Shown: positions 47,850 through 56,776 of the stretch, piece by piece
Position numbering within the stretch: the first letter of the stretch is position 1
How the letters are laid out: each line of letters opens with the position of its first letter
Source: Acidobacteriota bacterium
GTDB lineage: Bacteria > Acidobacteriota > Terriglobia > Acidiferrales > UBA7541
DNA length: 63,792 nt
Reading direction: 5' to 3'
Assembly: GCA_013289825.1 (NCBI GenBank)
Contig: JABCZF010000028.1
Location: 1-63,792 of the forward strand
Position numbers and translations under genes: made by a program
The notes under the pieces: generated by a model
Seen by the model: only the letters and a program-made list of their open reading frames with translations
The model's database searches: none
Told to the model about the DNA's origin: nothing

Positions 47850-48506
47850 CTATTGCGGCCGGGAATAGTGCTGAATGTTCTCTGGCACGGGAGCCGTTTG
47901 ATCACCGCGCGGGTCACGGACCGGCTCTCCCGGCGTCCACCGGAACGGCAAGACTCCGGTCCACGCCGTGCCGTCGTACTCCTTGTCGGCGTCGACCGCG
48001 AAGCCCGTACGTATTTTTGCGGACGCCTCCACCAGCGGCACGGCAAGAACCATGGTCCCGTTCAGCTCCTGTTCGCTCGGCGGGCGTACCGCCGCCCAGC
48101 GCCCGCGCAGCACGTACTCGACGAAGTCGCGCATCGCCGCCAGTTTTGCCGCGGGATCCCGGATGGGCTCGGCTTTGCCCATCAATACGACCGATCGATA
48201 GTTCACCGAATGTCCCGTCGCGGTCGGCGAAAAAACAATCCCATCCAGCAAAGTCACACTGAGGCAAAACGGCGCGCCGCTCCCGAGCGTTTTCATCAAC
48301 CGGCTGGCCGTCGAGCCGTGCAAAAAAAGTTTGTCGCCCACACGTACATAATTCGTCGGCACGACAACGGGCATTCCGTCAGCGATGAACCCCACATGAC
48401 ACACAAACGCCTGATCCAGAATGCCGTAGATGGTTTCGCGGTCGTAATTAGCGCGGTCCGGCTTGCGCCGAACCCTGGTTCTTTCGGTAGGTGTGAATTC
48501 GCTCAT
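47850..48506 (-). CDS. Pyridoxamine 5'-phosphate oxidase-like flavin-binding protein
   Basis: This 218-residue protein belongs to the split-barrel FMN-binding fold. Recognisable parts are the N-terminal HVGFIADGMPVVVPTNYV, near residues 37-54, LFLHGSTASRLMKTL near 60-74, and NYRSVVLMGKAE near 101. NimA-type nitroimidazole reductases and general stress flavoproteins share this pattern. The cofactor and substrate are inferred only. It is a single gene on the minus strand, divergent from the DUF2461 gene. Confidence 0.85.
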   Translation of the reverse strand: MSEFTPTERTRVRRKPDRANYDRETIYGILDQAFVCHVGFIADGMPVVVPTNYVRVGDKLFLHGSTASRLMKTLGSGAPFCLSVTLLDGIVFSPTATGHSVNYRSVVLMGKAEPIRDPAAKLAAMRDFVEYVLRGRWAAVRPPSEQELNGTMVLAVPLVEASAKIRTGFAVDADKEYDGTAWTGVLPFRWTPGEPVRDPRGDQTAPVPENIQHYSRPQ

Positions 48507-48645
48507 GATCTCAGGCTAGCGGCCGCCGCACCCAGCCGCAAGTGCCAATGTGGAATAGGCTGGCGGCGCTTCTCCTGGTGCGGACCACGCGGCGGCGTCC
48601 CGTCGAGCGCGCCGAACAGCCCCACGTGGCGCACGTGGAGTTCAA

Positions 48646-48673
48646 TTGACGGCCATGGGGAATCGTGTACTCT
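48646..48673 (+). promoter_or_regulatory. Probable promoter of the DUF2461-serine hydrolase pair
   Basis: TTGACG (48646-48651), 16 bases and TACTCT (48668-48673) form a plausible promoter 31 bases above the ATG at 48705. Confidence 0.45.
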
Positions 48674-48704
48674 TGTCCCCACCCATCCCGACCGAGGGTC
48701 AAGC

Positions 48705-49424
48705 ATGGCGAAACAGGAGCCGATTTTCACGCGCGCGACGTTTCAGTTTTTCCGTGATTTGGCGCGCAACAACCGCAAAGTATGGATGGACGCCCACCGC
48801 GAGCGCTATCAACAATTTGTTGTACGACCTTTCCGCCGCCTGCTCGAAGAAGTCAGCCCAGCTATCCTCGAATTCGATTCGCGATTCGACACCAGCGGGC
48901 GCCGTGGCGCGAATTTCTCCCGCATCAACCGCGATATTCGATTCGCGAAAGACAAGACTCCCTATCGCGCACAGATGTATTTGAAATTCTCTCCGCCATT
49001 TCGAGGCGCAGGTGAAACCGGTCAGCTGTACACGGGAATTTCCGCCGATACCGTGACCGCCGGTTTCCGCATTTATTCCGGTTCGAAGCGCAAAGAATCT
49101 GCACTGGCTCAAATCGGGGAGACCCGCGCGCTTCGCGAGCCTAACTGGCTTCGACAACAAAAGCGGCGCCTCCGTCGGCGCTATGAGAGCTACTGGTACA
49201 CTATGGAAAAAGGTGAGTGGACGCAGCGCGACGGCTGGCCTCTAGCCTCCGATGATTGGAGGAGAATTCGAGCGTGGATCGTACGGCGAAAACTGAAAAC
49301 CGCCGACGCGTTGCGATCCACTTTTCCACGAGAGATTCTAAAGATATTCCGCGATCTCTACCCGCTATTGCGATTTACTTCGCTCGAGGATTCTAGTTTC
49401 AGGAACGAACTGGAGAGGCGATGA
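48705..49424 (+). CDS. DUF2461 (TIGR02453) family protein
   Basis: This 239-residue soluble protein matches the DUF2461 family: FFRDLARNNRKVWMDAHRERY near residues 14-34, and SRINRDIRFAKDKTPYRAQMYLKF near 70-93. It has no known activity. GAGGGT precedes the ATG by seven bases. The stop overlaps the next gene by ATGA, so the serine hydrolase downstream is coupled to it. Confidence 0.88.
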   Translation: MAKQEPIFTRATFQFFRDLARNNRKVWMDAHRERYQQFVVRPFRRLLEEVSPAILEFDSRFDTSGRRGANFSRINRDIRFAKDKTPYRAQMYLKFSPPFRGAGETGQLYTGISADTVTAGFRIYSGSKRKESALAQIGETRALREPNWLRQQKRRLRRRYESYWYTMEKGEWTQRDGWPLASDDWRRIRAWIVRRKLKTADALRSTFPREILKIFRDLYPLLRFTSLEDSSFRNELERR

Positions 49425-50662
49425 AAAAGAGTGCCGTGCATTTTTCGAACGAGAAAAGGCTTCGGAGAAAAATCGCCGCGGCAATGCTCGGTCTATTTCT
49501 GGAAAGCTGCGCGTGCTTCGGCGCACTCGCGCAAGCCCAGGTAGCAGCGAAAGATTGGCCGAAAGCAACTCCGAAAGAGTTTGGGATCGATCCGGCAAAA
49601 CTCGCGGCCTTCGACGCCGATCTTGCCAGCGGGAAGTACGGGCTGGTGGACAGCATGCTCGTGCTGCGCTGCGGCACAAGCGTCTACGACAAGACCTACG
49701 AACACGATTACGGCCAGGTCTACGGTGAGCGCGCCAAAAAAGAAGGCCCGCTGAATCACGACCTGCACGGTCCGTACAATTACTTCAGCACGGAATTTCA
49801 TCCGTTTTACCGCGGCAGCGACATGCACACGATGCAATCGGTGTCAAAAACGGTTACTTCCATCACCCTCGGAATCGCCAGAATGCGGAATGAATTTACG
49901 GCCAGTCTGGACGCCCCCATCCTGCAAATCCTGGGCGGCCACAAAATCCTAAACCTCGACGACCGTAAGAAACGCATCACCCTGCGCCACCTGCTGACCA
50001 TGACTGCGGGTCTCGAGTGGCACGAAGATCTGGCCTATGACGACCCGAAAAACTCCGCCGACCTCATGGAAGCGAGCCATGACTGGGCGCAGTACGTGCT
50101 GGATCAGCCCATGTCCGAGGAGCCCGGCAAAACGTTCGTGTACAACAGCGGCGCGACGATACTGCTGGCGCAAATCTTCAAGAAAGTCACCGGCAAGAAC
50201 ATCGACGAATACGCCGCGGAGCATCTCTTCAAGCCCCTGGGCATGCGCTACTATTGGAAACATTCGCCAACCGGCCTTCCCGACACGGAAGGCGGGCTGT
50301 ATCTCTCCGCGCACGATCTCGCCAAGATTGGCCAGCTCTTTCTGAAAGGCGGCATGTGGGAAGGAAAGGACGTCGTTTCTTCTGCGTGGATCAAGGACTC
50401 CGTGACTCCGCACATCGCTGTCCCCGGAGGCGAGTGGAAATACGGCTATCAATGGTGGCTCGAACCGATCGGCAGCGCGCCTGAGGACATCACCTGGTTC
50501 GCGCGCGGGTTCGGCGGCCAGCAACTGATGATCTTGCCGGAGTATGACATCGTCGCGGTCTTCACTGGTTGGGACATTCTGCCGACGGAGGAAAAGCGTC
50601 AGCATGACACGCTTCGGCGCATTCTCGATTCGGCAAACAGGTTTTACGGCTGTGCGGAATAG
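49421..50662 (+). CDS. Class C beta-lactamase-fold serine hydrolase
   Basis: This 413-residue exported protein has a signal-like N-terminus, then the beta-lactamase/esterase fold. The nucleophile motif is SVSK at residues 140-143 and the second motif YNS at 241-243. The third box is GFGGQ rather than a KTG. Such proteins are esterases, DD-peptidases or amidases more often than true beta-lactamases. It is translationally coupled to the DUF2461 gene and runs against another serine hydrolase gene 22 bases away. Confidence 0.88.
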   Translation: MKKSAVHFSNEKRLRRKIAAAMLGLFLESCACFGALAQAQVAAKDWPKATPKEFGIDPAKLAAFDADLASGKYGLVDSMLVLRCGTSVYDKTYEHDYGQVYGERAKKEGPLNHDLHGPYNYFSTEFHPFYRGSDMHTMQSVSKTVTSITLGIARMRNEFTASLDAPILQILGGHKILNLDDRKKRITLRHLLTMTAGLEWHEDLAYDDPKNSADLMEASHDWAQYVLDQPMSEEPGKTFVYNSGATILLAQIFKKVTGKNIDEYAAEHLFKPLGMRYYWKHSPTGLPDTEGGLYLSAHDLAKIGQLFLKGGMWEGKDVVSSAWIKDSVTPHIAVPGGEWKYGYQWWLEPIGSAPEDITWFARGFGGQQLMILPEYDIVAVFTGWDILPTEEKRQHDTLRRILDSANRFYGCAE

Positions 50663-50684
50663 CCGGGTTCTCGGAATGGTGCGA

Positions 50685-52586
50685 TCACGGCGCCCAGAGG
50701 CGCAGACCGACGATGTGCCACGAGGCCATGAAAATGCTAAGGACGCAGCAGGCCAGGGTCACGAGCAGCGAGTGAACCCACGTACCGCCATGAATCTCGC
50801 TTTTCCTGACGCGAACCGAGAGCCACAGAGCATAGAGCGAGAGCAGCGGAAATAACATCGACAGGGCGAAAATACCGGCAGTCCACACGGTGAACTTTCC
50901 GGTATCCGCGCCACCCAGCTTCGTGAAGCAGAAAACCAGTGCCGCAAAAGATAGCGTCGCCAAAAGCGGAATCGCGCGCACCGCCAAGTGTGCGACGTCT
51001 TTCAGGCCTCCCAACAGTTTCCTCAGAATCCAGACGACCGCGAAGAGCAGGGAAGTGGCCATCAGCACCACGCAAAGGACCAGCAGCACGATTCGCGCAT
51101 AAGTCCAGGCAATGGTGGTGCGCTCGCCGTAGGAAAAACCCTCCATGCCCTGGTTGGAAAGCACCATGTGGCCGGCGCTATCTGTGACAAAAACCGAAGT
51201 GGCTTCGGGCTCTTTTTCGCCGCGAAAGAAGTTCCTGCCTACGCACAAAAGAGGTTGCGGCTTGCCGAAAAGGCTGGAGCGGGTGAGCTGTCCATGGAGG
51301 ACGCGGATGCGTACGCCTCCGGACAGATCCTCGATGAACGATAAAAGCTGTGACCGCGGCGCCCGCGGCGCGTAGTAGCCGGCAAATTTTTCCACATCGG
51401 CGGCGGGAACAGAAACCGCGGGCTGCTGGGTCTTCGGAAAATCCTTCGACAGGAAATCGATAGCCAGCTTGTTCAGGTCCAGCAGCGCCTGGAACGACTG
51501 CGTGCTGTTGAGCAGCACAACATAGCCCCAATTCTGTTCCGGCATGTAGCGATACGAGGAGATGAATCCATCGATCCCGCCATCGTGGCCGTGAGTGACG
51601 ACACCCCCTTCGACTTCCGTGTAGTTCGCCAGGCCGTAGCCGAGGCGCAGTCCGTTTTTCGCCGCGAGCGTCGACTCCACGGATTCCATGCGGATGATGG
51701 ACTCCGGCTTCAGGATTTGTGCGTCGCTCGCTTTCCCGCGGCGCAGGAGAAATTCGACAAGCTTGGCGAGTTCGCCGGGCGAAGCCTTCAGATCACCCGC
51801 GGGACGCAGATAGATGTACGGATAGCCGAGGGCCCGGGGTGGATCTCGATCGTAAGCGGTGGCCAGGAGAGGCTTGTTCCGATCGGTGAACGGGAAGTCG
51901 GCATTGGCCATGCCCAGCGGACGAAGAATGGTCTCGCGAATGTATTGATCATAAGGCTTGCCGGCGACTTTCTCGATGAGATAGCCCGCGATGCCGAAGC
52001 CCGGATTGGAATAAGACATCCTGGAGCCCGGAGGCCAGCGAACATCTTGCGGTTCCTCGAAGCGTTGAAAGACTTCGAGAAGCGGAAAATCATACGGGTC
52101 CTTGAAGTTATAGACTTCGGATGCTTGCATGTCGTCGAATCCCGCAGTGTGTTCGAGCAGATTGAGGATGCGCACGGGATTGCTGGACTCCCAGCGGTTT
52201 TTGAAGGGGACTTCCGGAGCAACATCTTCCAAGCGCGCCTCGAGATTGATTTTTCCTTCTTCCTGGAGCTTCAGAAGTGCCAGGGCGACAAAGGACTTGC
52301 TGATCGAGCCGACGCGAAATTCCGTTTCACAAGTGACCTCGCGGCCCGAGCCGGCGTCCGCTTTTCCGAATCCGCCGCACCACAGCAGCGCGCCGTTCGA
52401 GACCAGCGCCACGCCGGCACCCGGCAGGTGAGCTTTGTCGAGAACATCCTTCATCGCTTTTTGCAGTTCCAGAAGCGTTTTTGGATGCGGCCGGTCTTCT
52501 TCTTGCTGGCCACCGGCCAGGGGTGTTGACAGCAGAAGTGCGGCAATGCTCAGGTACACGGTTGGCCGTCGACGGGCGGGGCGCAT
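50685..52586 (-). CDS. Beta-lactamase-fold serine hydrolase with C-terminal membrane domain
   Basis: This 633-residue protein has a signal peptide, a class C-type serine hydrolase domain with SISK at 94-97 and YSN at 192-194, and the HGHDGGIDGF box near 330. A Pro-rich linker and a beta domain follow. The last 150 residues hold about four membrane helices. The ATG at 52586 follows GAGGAG by five bases; an in-frame start at 52604 is less likely. It may process cell-wall peptides at the membrane surface. Its substrate is unknown. Confidence 0.85.
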   Translation of the reverse strand: MRPARRRPTVYLSIAALLLSTPLAGGQQEEDRPHPKTLLELQKAMKDVLDKAHLPGAGVALVSNGALLWCGGFGKADAGSGREVTCETEFRVGSISKSFVALALLKLQEEGKINLEARLEDVAPEVPFKNRWESSNPVRILNLLEHTAGFDDMQASEVYNFKDPYDFPLLEVFQRFEEPQDVRWPPGSRMSYSNPGFGIAGYLIEKVAGKPYDQYIRETILRPLGMANADFPFTDRNKPLLATAYDRDPPRALGYPYIYLRPAGDLKASPGELAKLVEFLLRRGKASDAQILKPESIIRMESVESTLAAKNGLRLGYGLANYTEVEGGVVTHGHDGGIDGFISSYRYMPEQNWGYVVLLNSTQSFQALLDLNKLAIDFLSKDFPKTQQPAVSVPAADVEKFAGYYAPRAPRSQLLSFIEDLSGGVRIRVLHGQLTRSSLFGKPQPLLCVGRNFFRGEKEPEATSVFVTDSAGHMVLSNQGMEGFSYGERTTIAWTYARIVLLVLCVVLMATSLLFAVVWILRKLLGGLKDVAHLAVRAIPLLATLSFAALVFCFTKLGGADTGKFTVWTAGIFALSMLFPLLSLYALWLSVRVRKSEIHGGTWVHSLLVTLACCVLSIFMASWHIVGLRLWAP

Positions 52587-52682
52587 GAATGCTCCTCGAA
52601 GCAAAGATGGACCTTTGGTGCGAGCATTCTATCGAGACGCCCGCGCGGTACAAGCGAAATTGCAAAACGATTCGGATCGCTG

Positions 52683-52726
52683 GCCAGACGTCGACAGGCC
52701 AAACGTCGACAGCCAAACGTCGACGG
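52683..52726. repeat. Three tandem copies of a 14-15 base unit
   Basis: GCCAGACGTCGACAG, GCCAAACGTCGACA and GCCAAACGTCGACGG follow each other directly. Each holds the dyad ACGTCGAC. They lie in the 223-base gap between the serine hydrolase and S10 peptidase genes, where both promoters should be, so they may be an operator array or a short repeat expansion. Confidence 0.5.
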
Positions 52727-52809
52727 ATTGACGAAGCTGCGGCACTCGCATACGATGCCGCGGACTGCTTGGCCATTTCCGCCGGTCCATGACGAGGAGC
52801 GTATCGCCG

Positions 52810-54402
52810 ATGAAATTTCCGAAACTGGGATTGAACTGCGCCGCATTGATTCTTCTCGGCACTTCGTTCACGTTCGCCCAGCAAACGGCACCAGCGGCGC
52901 CGGCTGTCGCTCCGGCGCAAAAACCGGGTGAGAAGGCTCCCGAGCCGGCGAAAGAAGCTGAGAAAAAGCCGCTCGCTCCACCGGAAGATAAAGTGGTCGA
53001 GACCAAGCACTCGGCGCGCATCGGCGGGCAGGAGATCAAGTACACGGCCACGGCGGGGATCCTGGTGATGAAGGCCGAGGACGGAACACCGAAAGCCAGC
53101 GTGTTCTACATGGCCTACACGCGAGACGATGTAACCGACGCGGCGCAGCGGCCCATCATGTTTACCTTTAATGGCGGGCCGGGCTCGGCTTCGGTGTGGC
53201 TGCATCTGGGAGCGTTTGGTCCGCGGCGCGTGGAGATGGGCGACGCCGGTGCGCTGCTGCCGCCGCCTTATAAGCTGGTGGACAACGAGTCCTCGCTTCT
53301 GGATGTTACCGATATGGTGTTCATCGATCCCGTATCTACGGGGTACAGCCGCCCTGCGCCTGGTGAATCTGCGAGCCAGTTCCACGGCGTCCAGGAAGAC
53401 GTGCAGTCCGTGGGTGATTTCATCAGGCTCTATGCCACGCGCAACAAGCGCTGGTCGTCGCCAAAATTCTTGGCGGGCGAGAGTTACGGAACGACGCGCG
53501 CGGCTGGGCTTTCCGGGTATTTGCAGCAGCGCTACGGCATGTATTTGAACGGCATCATTCTGGTTTCCACAATTCTGAATTTCGAGACCGCGGATTTCAA
53601 TGCCGGCAACGATTTGCCGTACATCCTTTACTTGCCGACGTACACGGCGATTGCCTGGTATCACCGGCGATTGCCGGCCGACTTACAAGGGGATCTGCAC
53701 AAAGCGGTCGAGGAGTCCGAGAATTTTGCGAAGGGGGAATACAGCACCGCGCTGATGGCGGGGGATGCGCTACCCAATGCCAAGCACTTGGAAATTGTGG
53801 GTAAGCTCGCGCGCCTGACGGGACTCTCCCCGGACTACATCGAGCGGACGAATATGCGCGTGGAAATCGAGCGCTTCACGAAAGAACTGCTGCGCAGCGA
53901 GCGGCGCACTGTCGGGCGCATTGACGGGAGATTTACGGGCATCGACCGGGACGCCGCCGGCGATTCGCCGGAGTACGATCCGAGCATCGCAGCGATTATC
54001 GGGCCGTATACTGCGACGTTGAACGACTATGTGCGTGGGGATCTGAAATTCGACAGCGATTTGCCTTATGAAGTTTTGACTGGGCGCGTCTATCCGTGGA
54101 GCTACAAGCCGTACGAGAATCGCTATGTCGATGTTGGGGAGACGCTGCGCAGCGCGATGACGCAGAATCCGTTTCTGCACGTCTTCGTGGCCAAGGGTTA
54201 CTACGATTTGGCCACGCCGTTTTTCGCGGCAGACTATACCTTTGACCACCTCGGACTCGATCCTACCTTGCGGAGCCATTTGAGCGGGGCGTATTACGAA
54301 TCGGGGCACATGGTGTATGCGCACATGCCTTCGCTCGGAAAGCTAAAGCAGGACACCGCGCAGTTCATTCGCGCCAGTTCAGGAACTCGTTCGGGAAAAT
54401 GA
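52810..54402 (+). CDS. S10 serine carboxypeptidase
   Basis: This 530-residue exported enzyme has a signal peptide (LNCAALILLGTSFTFAQQ) and a Pro/Ala/Lys-rich linker. The catalytic triad is in place: Ser225 in GESYGTTR, Asp466 in GYYDLATPF and His500 in SGHMVYAHM. The oxyanion block FNGGPGSASVW is near residues 120-130. It would remove C-terminal amino acids from peptides in the periplasm or outside. The ATG at 52810 is set by the signal peptide. Its stop overlaps the cstA start by ATGA, which couples peptide digestion to uptake. Confidence 0.93.
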   Translation: MKFPKLGLNCAALILLGTSFTFAQQTAPAAPAVAPAQKPGEKAPEPAKEAEKKPLAPPEDKVVETKHSARIGGQEIKYTATAGILVMKAEDGTPKASVFYMAYTRDDVTDAAQRPIMFTFNGGPGSASVWLHLGAFGPRRVEMGDAGALLPPPYKLVDNESSLLDVTDMVFIDPVSTGYSRPAPGESASQFHGVQEDVQSVGDFIRLYATRNKRWSSPKFLAGESYGTTRAAGLSGYLQQRYGMYLNGIILVSTILNFETADFNAGNDLPYILYLPTYTAIAWYHRRLPADLQGDLHKAVEESENFAKGEYSTALMAGDALPNAKHLEIVGKLARLTGLSPDYIERTNMRVEIERFTKELLRSERRTVGRIDGRFTGIDRDAAGDSPEYDPSIAAIIGPYTATLNDYVRGDLKFDSDLPYEVLTGRVYPWSYKPYENRYVDVGETLRSAMTQNPFLHVFVAKGYYDLATPFFAADYTFDHLGLDPTLRSHLSGAYYESGHMVYAHMPSLGKLKQDTAQFIRASSGTRSGK

Positions 54403-56486
54403 GAGGCGTCCTCAAATTTGTCGTCTGGCTTTCGGTGGCCATGGCGGGAGCCGGCGCCTTGGCGAAGGTGGCCTTCGACCGGGGGGAAGCGCTGAACGCC
54501 ACGTGGTTCGTGGTTGCGGCGGTGTGTTGCTACCTGGTGGCGTATCGTTTGTACTCGGCGTTCGTTGCGGCGCGCTTGCTGGCGCTGGATGATACGCGTG
54601 CCACGCCTGCGGAGCTTCACGACGACGGGCGCGACTTCGTTCCCACCAACAAGTGGGTTCTCTTCGGGCACCACTTCGCGGCCATCGCCGGGCCGGGTCC
54701 GCTGGTGGGCCCAACGCTGGCGGCGCAGTTTGGCTATTTGCCGGGTACGCTGTGGCTTATTGCTGGAGCAGCACTGGCAGGGTGCGTCCAGGACTTCGTT
54801 ATTTTGTTCTGCTCCATCCGGCGCGACGGGAAAACCCTGGGCCAAATGGCGCGCGAGGAGGTGAGCGCGCGCGGGGGATTCATCGCGCAGATTGCCGTGC
54901 TGGCGATCATGGTGATTCTGCTGGCGGTGGTTGCTCTCGTGGTGGTGAATGCGCTGAAGTCTTCGCCGTGGGGGACGTTCACGCTGGCGATGACCATTCC
55001 CATTGCCTTGCTGCTGGGCGTGTACTTGCGATTTATCCGGCCGGGGCGCGTCTTGGAAGCTTCTCTACTCGGCGTGGCGCTGGTGCTCTTCGCGGTGGTG
55101 GCCGGGCAGTGGGTGGCGGCGTCGCCCTCGTGGGCCCGGGCTTTCACATTTGGCGGCATAGCATTGGCCTTTTTGATTATCGCTTACGGTTTTGCCGCTG
55201 CAGTTCTTCCGGTTTGGCTGCTTCTCGCGCCGCGTGATTATCTGAGCGCTTTCATAAAAACCGGGGCCATTCTTTCGCTTGCGGCGGGAATTCTGTTGGT
55301 CCGGCCGCACATGATGATGCCCGCTCTCACGCGATTCATCGATGGAAGCGGTCCCGTTTTCGCGGGAAAGATTTTTCCGTTTTGCTTTATCACCATCGCT
55401 TGCGGCGCCATCAGCGGATTTCATTCGTTGATATCCTCGGGCACCACGCCGAAGATGATTCTGCGCGAGAGCCATGCGCGCGTGATTGGTTACGGCGCGA
55501 TGCTGCTGGAGTCGTTTGTCGGGGTGATGGCCATGGTGGCCGCTTCGGCGATGCCCCCGGGCGTCTATTTCGCGATCAACAGTCCGGCGAGCATGGTAGG
55601 CGGAACTCCCGAGGCGGCGGCCGCAACGATAAGTAGTTGGGGATACCATCTGGACGCCGGGACCATGACCAATCTGGCCCACGCGGTGGGAGAGCAGACC
55701 TTGCTCAATCGCGCGGGCGGCGCGCCTTCGCTGGCCGTTGGAATGGCGCAGATTTTTTCGAGCACCATCGGGGGAGACCGGCTGCTGAGCATCTGGTATC
55801 ACTTCGCGATCATGTTTGAGGCGTTGTTTATTCTGACGGTGCTGGATGCCGGGACGCGCGTAGGCCGCTTCATGGTGCAAGAACTTGCAGGACGCGTCTG
55901 GAAGCCGCTGGCGCGCACCGGATGGATGCCGGGGATTTTATTATCGAGCGCGATCATCGTAGGGATGTGGGGCTATTTTCTGTATCAGGGTGTCGTCGAT
56001 CCGCTGGGAGGAATCAATTCGCTGTGGCCGCTGTTTGGGATTGCCAACCAATTGCTGGCGGCAGTGGCGCTGGTCGTGGCCACCACGATTCTGCTGAAGA
56101 TGAAGCGGCTGCGATGGATTTGGGTAACGCTCGTGCCCATGGCGTGGCTAGTCGCGGTGACCATGACGGCGAGCTATCAGAAAATTTTCGATGCGAATCC
56201 CAATCTGGGGTTTCTTTCGAAAGCAAATTCGCTGGCTGCGCAAATCGCTAGCGGGCAGATTCTTGCCGCGAAGATCGCCGAGACCGAGCGCCTGATTTTC
56301 AACCAGCGGCTGGATGCCGCAGTGACGGGAATACTCGCGCTGATGATCCTGGTGCTGCTCGGGGAAGCGCTTGTTCAGTGGTTTCTGATTTTGAGCGGGC
56401 GGCGCGAGGCCATTCTGCACGAAGCGCCCTATGTGGCGACGCAGTGGGCGCCAGGATTTACCGGCACGGCTCACGGAGGTGACTGA
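54399..56486 (+). CDS. cstA: Carbon starvation protein CstA (peptide/pyruvate transporter)
   Basis: This 695-residue inner-membrane transporter has about 16 predicted helices. Conserved blocks are NKWVLFGHHFAAIAGPGPLVGP near residues 86-107, then GCVQDFVILFCSIRRDGKTLG near 128-148, SGFHSLISSGTTPKM near 342-356, and the FEALFILTVLDAGTRVGRF segment near 472-490. E. coli CstA takes up peptides during starvation and pyruvate uptake is also attributed to the family. It is coupled to the S10 gene upstream and overlaps ybdD downstream by one base. Confidence 0.95.
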   Translation: MRGVLKFVVWLSVAMAGAGALAKVAFDRGEALNATWFVVAAVCCYLVAYRLYSAFVAARLLALDDTRATPAELHDDGRDFVPTNKWVLFGHHFAAIAGPGPLVGPTLAAQFGYLPGTLWLIAGAALAGCVQDFVILFCSIRRDGKTLGQMAREEVSARGGFIAQIAVLAIMVILLAVVALVVVNALKSSPWGTFTLAMTIPIALLLGVYLRFIRPGRVLEASLLGVALVLFAVVAGQWVAASPSWARAFTFGGIALAFLIIAYGFAAAVLPVWLLLAPRDYLSAFIKTGAILSLAAGILLVRPHMMMPALTRFIDGSGPVFAGKIFPFCFITIACGAISGFHSLISSGTTPKMILRESHARVIGYGAMLLESFVGVMAMVAASAMPPGVYFAINSPASMVGGTPEAAAATISSWGYHLDAGTMTNLAHAVGEQTLLNRAGGAPSLAVGMAQIFSSTIGGDRLLSIWYHFAIMFEALFILTVLDAGTRVGRFMVQELAGRVWKPLARTGWMPGILLSSAIIVGMWGYFLYQGVVDPLGGINSLWPLFGIANQLLAAVALVVATTILLKMKRLRWIWVTLVPMAWLVAVTMTASYQKIFDANPNLGFLSKANSLAAQIASGQILAAKIAETERLIFNQRLDAAVTGILALMILVLLGEALVQWFLILSGRREAILHEAPYVATQWAPGFTGTAHGGD

Positions 56487-56692
56487 TGCAGATCGCACGG
56501 GCGGTAAACTTCGCTAAACGCTCGCTTCGCCGGTTCTGGCGCGGCTTGCGGGAATGGTGCGGCGACGCGGCGTACGAGCGCTATCTCGGCGCAAAAGGCC
56601 GGCAGGACGCGGGGCGCCCGACGCTGAGCGCCGAAGAGTTTTACGTCGAGCGCATCAATCGCCGCTATTCGCGGCCCAACCGCTGCTGCTGA
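56486..56692 (+). CDS. ybdD: YbdD/YjiX small protein, CstA partner
   Basis: This 68-residue protein has the family pattern: Trp and Gly-Asp-Ala-Ala-Tyr-Glu-Arg-Tyr near residues 24-33 and the closing SAEEFYVERINRRY. It is the usual partner of CstA-type transporters. The start codon overlaps the cstA stop (TGATG), and GGAGG lies inside the end of cstA. The Cys-Cys end is unusual. Confidence 0.9.
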   Translation: MQIARAVNFAKRSLRRFWRGLREWCGDAAYERYLGAKGRQDAGRPTLSAEEFYVERINRRYSRPNRCC

Positions 56693-56776
56693 CATCCCTT
56701 GCTTTCGCTCGCCTGAACCGCCTAAAATCCCAGCCACTTCTGGAGTCCAGCTGTTTTCTAACGGACGGAGGCATGC

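Noticed and set aside
52683..52726. Short tandem repeats as a CRISPR array
   Set aside because: The units are 14-15 bases with no unique spacers and no cas genes nearby.
52327..53664. 445-residue minus-strand open frame
   Set aside because: It covers two real genes and their promoter gap and is Arg-rich, as expected for a shadow frame.
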